DNA of 64,000 bases, taken from Clostridia bacterium (lineage in GTDB: Bacteria > Bacillota > Clostridia > Oscillospirales > CAG-272). The translations under genes and the position numbers were made by a program. Positions 25,461-32,000 of this stretch are shown here, piece after piece. The stretch is taken from positions 64,168-128,167 of the forward strand of contig JAFTRA010000035.1 of the NCBI GenBank assembly GCA_017462485.1, in the 5' to 3' direction. The notes beneath the pieces are model-generated. The model saw only the letters and a list, made by a program, of their open reading frames with translations, was not told the origin of the DNA and ran no database searches. Each line of letters opens with the position of its first letter. Positions within the stretch are counted from its first letter, which is position 1.

Positions 25461-25498
25461 AACGCCGCAAGGCAAATAAACGAAAGGAAAAATTTCTT

Positions 25499-26173
25499 AT
25501 GAAGAAAAACAAGATGATGAGAATTGCTTCCGTTCTCCTGATAGCAGTTCTCCTTTCAACCTGTGCCATCTCAGGCACCTTCGCAAAGTACACTACGTTT
25601 GATGAAAGCTCCGACAAGGCTACCGTAGCTAAGTTCGGTGTTAGCATTGAGGCGCCCAGCACTATGTTCTCTAATTCCTACAAGGATGTAGCTACCACCT
25701 ACACTGCGGGTGAGAACGGTGACACAATTACAGTTCAGTCCTCTACCGAAGGTAAGAACGTTCTCGCTCCCGGTACTAACGGCACTCTTGCCGCCCTTAC
25801 CGTTACGGGTACTCCCGAGGTTGACGTTAAGGTTACTTACTCGGCAAATCTCGAGCTTACCGGTTGGGAAGTTGCCGGCACTCCTTACTGCCCTATCGTT
25901 TTCACAGTTAACGGCACCGAGTATAAGATTGACATCATAGACGGTGAAAACGCTATCACTAATTTTGAAGCAGCCGTAGAGGAGGCTATCAATGATGTAA
26001 CGAATACATACGACACCAATACCGACCTTTCCGCAGTAGTTAGCGACGACCTCACTGTTTCTTGGAAGTGGGATTACGAGGGCAACGATGACGCAAAGGA
26101 CACCGCGCTTGGCGATGCCGCAGCAGCTATCATTGAGCTTACCATTAAGACCACCATCACTCAGGTAAACTAA
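25499..26173 (+). CDS. TasA/camelysin-like secreted protein, probable major fibre subunit
   Basis: 224 residues. Signal sequence (1-29) with a hydrophobic core and the end CAISGTFAKYTTF, similar to SipW-processed substrates. The mature part is Thr/Val/Gly-rich, beta-stranded, and ends with SWKWDYEGNDDAKDTALGDA, a motif shared with the next gene (EWRWDYEGDDAYDTLLGNA). Lysine codons are almost all AAG, unlike neighbouring cluster genes, and resemble thrS; this suggests high expression. A strong ribosome site (AAAGGAA) follows the structured RNA, and a GC-rich hairpin follows the stop. Role as matrix fibre or surface-layer component is inferred from SipW context and family resemblance. Confidence 0.82.
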   Translation: MKKNKMMRIASVLLIAVLLSTCAISGTFAKYTTFDESSDKATVAKFGVSIEAPSTMFSNSYKDVATTYTAGENGDTITVQSSTEGKNVLAPGTNGTLAALTVTGTPEVDVKVTYSANLELTGWEVAGTPYCPIVFTVNGTEYKIDIIDGENAITNFEAAVEEAINDVTNTYDTNTDLSAVVSDDLTVSWKWDYEGNDDAKDTALGDAAAAIIELTIKTTITQVN

Positions 26174-26184
26174 TTTAAGACTTA

Positions 26185-26341
26185 CGAAAGTCAACGTCTT
26201 ATCTCCGCCCCGCCCTTCGTGGCAGGGCGGGCGGGGGTAAAATATTTTTCACCCTTCAAAGCTCTTGAAGTCGAAGAAAAGAAAAAACGTTTCCCACCGT
26301 CTTTTATTCGGTGCTCGGGGGCTTTGAAGGATGAAAAATAT
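26185..26341 (+). other. Hairpin pair between the major subunit gene and the next cluster gene
   Basis: Three elements in order: GACTT-ACG-AAGTC-type small stem at 26188-26202; a very stable GC hairpin CCCGCCC (26209-26215) / GGGCGGG (26225-26231); and a 21-bp stem with one mismatch between 26242-26262 and 26321-26341, whose loop contains CACCG/CGGTG. No T-run follows the GC hairpin, so it is not a simple terminator. It may stabilise the upstream mRNA and limit read-through, or affect translation of the gene starting at 26360. Confidence 0.7.
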
Positions 26342-26359
26342 CCACTCACGGAGAAAAGT

Positions 26360-27148
26360 ATGTCATTTATTTTTGAAAAAATAAGAGACGCTCTCGTTCT
26401 TCTGATTAACTGTATATTACGCTTCTTTATAAGCCCTCTCGGACTTCTCTTGACCGCTCTGTGCATACTCACGGTAATGAGCGGCTCGATTCTCACGTCA
26501 GAGCTTGACGAATACGTAAAATACGATGATCGCGAGGTGTCTCTGAGCGCAAACCTTGAAAAAGAGCTGACTTTGTTTTCGGCTGAATATAAAAGTGAAT
26601 CCGGGGACGTGAAGATTTCGGGACTTGACGGAGAAAAGACTCTCGCCCCCGGTGCTAGCTCAAGCTATCCGCTCCGTTTACGTAACACGGGCGGAATCGC
26701 TCTCGACTGCAGATTTACCTCGTCGGTAGAATTCTCGTCAGAGAAAAAGATTCCTATTGAGGTTCGTCTTACAGCGCCTGACGGAGAATATCTCTGGGGC
26801 AGCGAAACCGAATGGGAAAAAATATCCGACGTCGGTACTATAACCGTAGAAAATCCGATGCCCGTAAACGCGACCGAGGAGTATATTTTCGAGTGGCGAT
26901 GGGATTACGAGGGTGACGATGCCTACGATACCCTGCTCGGAAACGCTGCGGTAAACGAGGAGCTCGGCGTTGAGATTACGGTAGGTATTGCCGCAACGGC
27001 AAACACCGACTTCTTCTTAAACGGCGGACTCTTTAACTCCGCTCTCGGAGAAATAATTATAGTAGGAGCCATCACGGTAATTCTCGGTCTTTGCGCCGCG
27101 ATACTCGTGATTCCCGCAATCCGCGCATACATAAACAAGGATGATTAA
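26360..27148 (+). CDS. Membrane-anchored TasA/camelysin-like protein
   Basis: 262 residues. N-terminal hydrophobic segment (about 10-44), then SELDEYVKYDD, an ectodomain with LAPGASSSYPLRLRNTGG and the EWRWDYEGDDAYDTLLGNA motif shared with the preceding protein, and a C-terminal membrane helix (about 225-252) with a short cytoplasmic tail. The frame continues upstream to 26219 through the hairpins, but GGAG at 26350 fixes the ATG at 26360. The second anchor suggests a cell-bound counterpart to the soluble subunit: an anchor or nucleator for the fibre. This role is inference. Confidence 0.72.
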   Translation: MSFIFEKIRDALVLLINCILRFFISPLGLLLTALCILTVMSGSILTSELDEYVKYDDREVSLSANLEKELTLFSAEYKSESGDVKISGLDGEKTLAPGASSSYPLRLRNTGGIALDCRFTSSVEFSSEKKIPIEVRLTAPDGEYLWGSETEWEKISDVGTITVENPMPVNATEEYIFEWRWDYEGDDAYDTLLGNAAVNEELGVEITVGIAATANTDFFLNGGLFNSALGEIIIVGAITVILGLCAAILVIPAIRAYINKDD

Positions 27149-27184
27149 GTTATCGAATTTTACACGATAAGGTTTTCTTAGAAA

Positions 27185-27769
27185 ATGAACCAAACAAAAA
27201 AAAGCAGCACCAAAACAAAAACTATAATCAGAATAATCCTCACGATTCTTGCGGCGGCTGTTATCGGCTTAAATATTTATACGCTGAATGCGTCTTTTCT
27301 GACGGGTGACGGAATACCAATGCCCCTCGGAGTCGGCGCAGCAGTCGTAGTGTCCGGCAGTATGGAGCCTGAGCTATCCGTTGGCGACCTTATCATAATC
27401 AAAGAGAGGGATGCTTACGAGGTAAATGACGTCATAGTATATCAGGACAACAGAGCCTCGGTTACTCACCGAATAATAGGAATGGATGAAAAAACCGTTA
27501 CCACCAAGGGCGATGCGAACAACACGGAGGACAGCCCCGTAAGATACTCTCAAATAAAAGGAGAGGTCGTATTTGTCATTCCTCTTGTCGGATACCTTGT
27601 AAGCTTCATCAAAACTCCGATAGGAACTCTGTTTATTATAGCTCTCGCTATACTGCTCCTCGAACGCTCCTTTAAGTCGGAAAAGCAAAGCGAGAATAAG
27701 GAAATTGACAAAATACGAGAAGAAATCGAAAAGCTGAAAGCAGAGCAAGGCTCGCAAAACCAGTCGTAA
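27185..27769 (+). CDS. Signal peptidase I, ER/SipW type (second copy)
   Basis: 194 residues. Membrane helix (about 14-34), catalytic Ser59 in VVSGSMEPEL, His95 in SVTHRIIG, Asp region KGDANNTED (108-116), second helix (about 138-160) and a C-terminal Lys/Glu-rich coil. It differs considerably from the copy at 24619 in length and surrounding sequence, so it is not a recent duplicate. The ribosome site is weak (AAGG about 11 nt upstream), and a TTATCG/CGATAA hairpin (27150-27170) sits there. Probably processes some of the TasA-like proteins next to it. Confidence 0.9.
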   Translation: MNQTKKSSTKTKTIIRIILTILAAAVIGLNIYTLNASFLTGDGIPMPLGVGAAVVVSGSMEPELSVGDLIIIKERDAYEVNDVIVYQDNRASVTHRIIGMDEKTVTTKGDANNTEDSPVRYSQIKGEVVFVIPLVGYLVSFIKTPIGTLFIIALAILLLERSFKSEKQSENKEIDKIREEIEKLKAEQGSQNQS

Positions 27770-27797
27770 AAATCACAATGAAAAGGAAGGTGTTTTT

Positions 27798-28256
27798 ATG
27801 ATAAAACCGAATATGAAAACACCTGCTATTTTCAGGGTTGGATTGGCGCTTCTATGCCTTATGCTCTTTTCCTTTGCGCTTATGGGAAATCTATACGCAA
27901 GATACACAGTCTCAGACGCAAGCAGCGACGGCGCTACGGTTGCGACCTTCTCATTCTCCGACGACCTCTCGGAGCAGTCGCTCACTATGGATTTATCTCT
28001 TGCACCGGGAGAATCTGAAGAAACTCCAATAAAAGTAGTAAATAACGGCGAGGTTGCGTTAAAGTGCGTCGTTAAGCTGGATAATCTTACGAACAATCTC
28101 CCTGTTGAAGACAAAGAGGTTACCGTAGATATCCCTATGGGAGAGGAAAAAACCGTGACACTTGAGTTGGAGTGGCCATCTATGAAAAACGACGTTTCAT
28201 TTATGGGAAAAACAGATATTATACGCATCAGTGTTAGAGTCGAGCAAATTGATTAA
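27798..28256 (+). CDS. Small TasA/camelysin-like secreted protein
   Basis: 152 residues. Signal sequence with core GLALLCLMLFSFALMG and exit LYARYTVSD (ARY at 34-36), the same A-(K/R)-Y feature as its neighbours. Mature part about 115 residues: DGATVATFSFSDD, LAPGESEETPIKVVNNGEVA, then beta strands; reminiscent of the camelysin/M73-like fold with a single domain. GGAAGG ribosome site. Directly follows the second SipW-like gene (28 nt), suggesting an enzyme-substrate pair. Possible minor fibre component. Confidence 0.75.
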   Translation: MIKPNMKTPAIFRVGLALLCLMLFSFALMGNLYARYTVSDASSDGATVATFSFSDDLSEQSLTMDLSLAPGESEETPIKVVNNGEVALKCVVKLDNLTNNLPVEDKEVTVDIPMGEEKTVTLELEWPSMKNDVSFMGKTDIIRISVRVEQID

Positions 28257-28285
28257 AGCAAAACAAACCGAGAAAGGACGGCAAA

Positions 28286-29074
28286 ATGAAGAAAACGAAA
28301 ATTTCAAAAAGAACCATAATAATACTCATAGCCGTTCTTGCGGCGCTTATCTTGGCGTCGGTCGGAGCGGTAGTGGCGAAATACGTAAACGAACGAAAAG
28401 GAGATAGATTTATTTTCTCAAAGTCTTTCTATTTCGAAAGCAATTACCTTACTGCGAACAACAAGACTTATTCACTGAATTCAACTCAGAATAGCGTTGA
28501 AATAGAGCTTTACAACTTCGAAAACGAGTGGCGTGTATCCGAGGTTGACACCTCTTATACGGTAACGGTAAGCTCCACTGATACGGAATTTCTTCTTGAC
28601 GGAGAAAAGCTGACAAGCAAGACATACTCCGCAGAAAAAGACACCGCTGTGACAACAAATATTTACTTATCGAACCTTAAACCCGGCGCAAGCTATGAAA
28701 TAGTTGCGATAGCTAGTGGCGGATACACGAAGACACTAAAGGCTACGTTCACCGTCAAGGAGACCTCGGACAAAGCTTATATGAACGTCACGGAAAATAC
28801 AAATCACGTGCTTCTTACGGTGTTTACGGAAAACGTATCGGGAGAGGTAAGCGTTTCCTTCCCCGCAGGTCTTATTCCCGACAACACAGACTCGATTCTT
28901 AAGGATATCGAAAAAAATTATATCGACGGTGAGTACAAGTCCGGAAGCTTCACCTTTAATATCGGCAGCTATTCATCGCGCTCATTCAGATTTTTCAAGG
29001 CAGGAAATTACGCTGGCAGTAATTTCAGCGTTACTCTTGACGGCGAAGCCGTGACGGAAAGCGCTATTTCATAA
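28286..29074 (+). CDS. Secreted protein of unknown function in the TasA-like cluster
   Basis: 262 residues. Hydrophobic N-terminus IIILIAVLAALILASVGAVV followed by AKYVNE (AKY at 31-33), again the SipW-substrate-like signature. The mature part has YTVTVSSTDTEFLLDG and YEIVAIASGGYTKTL, suggesting two immunoglobulin/fibronectin-like beta domains, and no C-terminal anchor. AAAGGA ribosome site; 30 nt after the previous gene, 22 nt before the giant beta-helix gene. No specific family recognised. Confidence 0.65.
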   Translation: MKKTKISKRTIIILIAVLAALILASVGAVVAKYVNERKGDRFIFSKSFYFESNYLTANNKTYSLNSTQNSVEIELYNFENEWRVSEVDTSYTVTVSSTDTEFLLDGEKLTSKTYSAEKDTAVTTNIYLSNLKPGASYEIVAIASGGYTKTLKATFTVKETSDKAYMNVTENTNHVLLTVFTENVSGEVSVSFPAGLIPDNTDSILKDIEKNYIDGEYKSGSFTFNIGSYSSRSFRFFKAGNYAGSNFSVTLDGEAVTESAIS

Positions 29075-29096
29075 TTTCAAGGAAAGGAACTGTATA

Positions 29097-32000
29097 ATGA
29101 GAGGAAATTCTCTTTTGCGTAACAAGCGAATTCTATTATTTGCTCGCGTTTTCATTTTAGTGACGTTTATACTTCTCGGGTTAGTTCTTCTCGTTAATAC
29201 AGCGGGAGCGGCAGACGTCGAATATATTTATTTCGACCTTTCCGCAGGTAACGTTTCGATAAGCGGAAATTCATACACGGGATATGCTTATCAGAAAAAC
29301 GACGATAACAGCTTTACAACGGTAACTCTAAGCGGAACTCTTGGCGAAAATCAAGCCTACTACGTCTATCAGTCAAAAGGCATTGAAACCTCTTCTCCCG
29401 ACGGATATTTTGTTCTTGGAACGGACGGCGAAAAGAATTACACACTTCCCACAAGAGCTAAGGTTACTCACAACGGTAAGACCTGGCAGGAATACATAAC
29501 TAACAATACTGACGTTGAAGGCGTTATAGCAGCCTGGATAGCTTTCTCGGGACGCACGGCAACGAGTAACCGCATAGCCGTCAGCGGCACGCTTGACGCA
29601 ACGCTCGTTATTGATAACCTCTATTCAAAGTATATCTCTGCCGCTGCTACGGGCAGAACCGACGGTGGCTTATCCTTCGTTCCTCAAGGAAAGTCACAGC
29701 TCCGAGTCGAGCTTGTTGGAGACAATCGCTTCGGAAACGTGTTTTACGGAACCAATTCGGACAATCAGCAGATTGTATTTGACGAGAAAGAAAAAAATGC
29801 GACGCTGACGGTTGCTAACATAGCTTCTAAGTCAAAGCAAAACTACTGGTGCTCCGCGATAGGCGCCTCTGATAACACTCGAGAGAACGCAAAGGGCATC
29901 GTAATAGAGGGCGGAACCATTTATGCCGGAACTAACGCAGGTGACGACTGCACGGCAATCGGTGCCGGCGGAAACGGATACGGACTTGTAACCATTAAGG
30001 GTGGAACTGTAACCGCCGTTACATCGTCAAGCGGTGCCGCAATAGGCGGAGGTATAGGCAAGACCTCTAAAGGAGGCTCCGCAAGCGTTACCATTAGCGG
30101 CGGAACCGTTTACGCATATAATTTCTCGTGTTCATCGGGTAGTTACTCCAAGCTTGGAGTTGCCTATATTCCGTCGGCAGCTATCGGTGGCGGTAGCTCG
30201 GCAAGAGAAACCTGCAATTCATCTACAATTACCATTACCGGAGGAAAAGTTTTCGCGCAGAGCGTTGGCGGAACTGCTATCGGCGGCGGTAGCTCTTCCG
30301 ATAACACAGGCGGCTCTTCAACCGTCGTTATAGGCGGAAACGCTTACGTTGAAGCGAAGAGTATCGCCGGAACTATATCGGGCAACGCCGTTTCTGCCGG
30401 TGTTTCTATCGGCGGAGGAACAGGCGGTAAAGGAGCTAACAAAAACGGCGGCGACGTTACGCTTACGATAAAGGAAAACGCAACCGTTGTCGCAGGCTCT
30501 ATCGGCGGTGGAAAGACTATTTCGTCCTCCGGAGGAAAAATAGGCGCCGCAACGGTTACAGTAACCGGCGGAAGTATAAAGGGACAGATAGTTATGGCGC
30601 AAGGTTCTTCGACTCAATGCACGTTTACTATGTCCGGCGGTACTATCGACAATTCGGGACGTGACGCCTCCTTCGTATTTCTTGAGGAAAACGGCGGAGC
30701 TATTTATATGGACGACCAGAGAGGTCAGGCTACTGTTTCCGGTGGAAAAATCACGAACTGCTCCTCGAAAAACGGCGGAGCTATCTATATGTCGGCGGGA
30801 ATCTTTACTCTTTCCGGTGAAGGATCTATCAGCAATTGCTCGGCTACCGAAAACGGCGGAGCTATTTGCCTTGACGGTGATTCGGGAGAAGCTAACATTC
30901 TGGGCGGAAGCGTTTCCGGTTGCTCCGCGGTTCAAGGCGGCGCCATTTATATGGGCGGCGGTACTCTCTCTATGAGCGGAGGAGAAGCAACCTACAATAA
31001 CGCCGATAATGGCGGCGCTATATACCTTTACGACGGTAACGCAACGATATCGGGAGGCTCGATAACCGATTGCCATGCTACAGAAAACGGCGGAGCTATC
31101 TACATGGGAGGCGGTACTCTCTCTATGAGTGACGGAGAGGTTTCATCCTGTGATGCCGTCAACGGCGGCGCGGCTTATCTTAAGCTCGGCAATATGAGCG
31201 TTTCGGGAGGCTCTATAAACAATAACGAAGCGTCGGATGACGGAGGCGCTCTCTACCTCGGCGGCGGTGAGCTTACCGTTTCCAAAGGAGAAATTTCTTA
31301 TAACAGCGCAATAAATGGCGGCGGAGCGTTCGTTGCAAACGGTGACGCAACCGTTACGGGCGGCGTTATATATAAAAATACTGCCTCGGGCAACGGCGGC
31401 GGTATTGATATAAGCAACGGTAACTTTATTATGTCCGGCGGAAGCATTGACGGAAACGTGGCGACTAACGGTGACGGCGGCGCTATTTACGTCTCCTCCT
31501 CGCAAAACAACTCGGTGATCACGGTTAGCTCCGGCTCGATTATAAACAATTACGCAGGAGGCAACGGCGGCGCGCTCGGAGTTCACGGTCAGGACGGAAT
31601 AACATTCACTATAACCATAGGCAAAAACACCAATCACGAAGGGTTTGAAAACGCGCACGAATGCGAAAATTCAGATGCAACCGAGCACTGCCCTATTATT
31701 AAAAATAATGAAGCCGTGACAAGCGGCGGCGGCATATATCTTTCTGGCTCTTACGAAGCGAAAATGAACATCTACTGCCTCATAGAAGACGGAAACGAAG
31801 CCGAGGGCGGCGTTTCACGAAGCAACTTTATGGAGGTTCAGGGCGGAACGCTTACAATTTCAACCCTCAGCGACGACGGCACGGGTGACTACGGAAACGT
31901 AGTTATCAACTCCACCGTTCACGTAAACGGAGGTAAGGTAACGCTCGAGGGTACGGGCGATTCTCCTCATTTCAACGGCTCGGTTTACGTTGACGTTAAC

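Noticed and set aside
30318-31076. 252-codon frame antisense to the giant adhesin
   Set aside because: Product is compositionally odd (Ser/Ala/Arg-rich) and mirrors the repeats; no ribosome site or promoter.
30688-31755. Possible CRISPR-like or non-coding tandem repeat
   Set aside because: The units are imperfect, 78-90 bp, in frame and encode regular beta-helix turns; there are no unique spacers of constant length.
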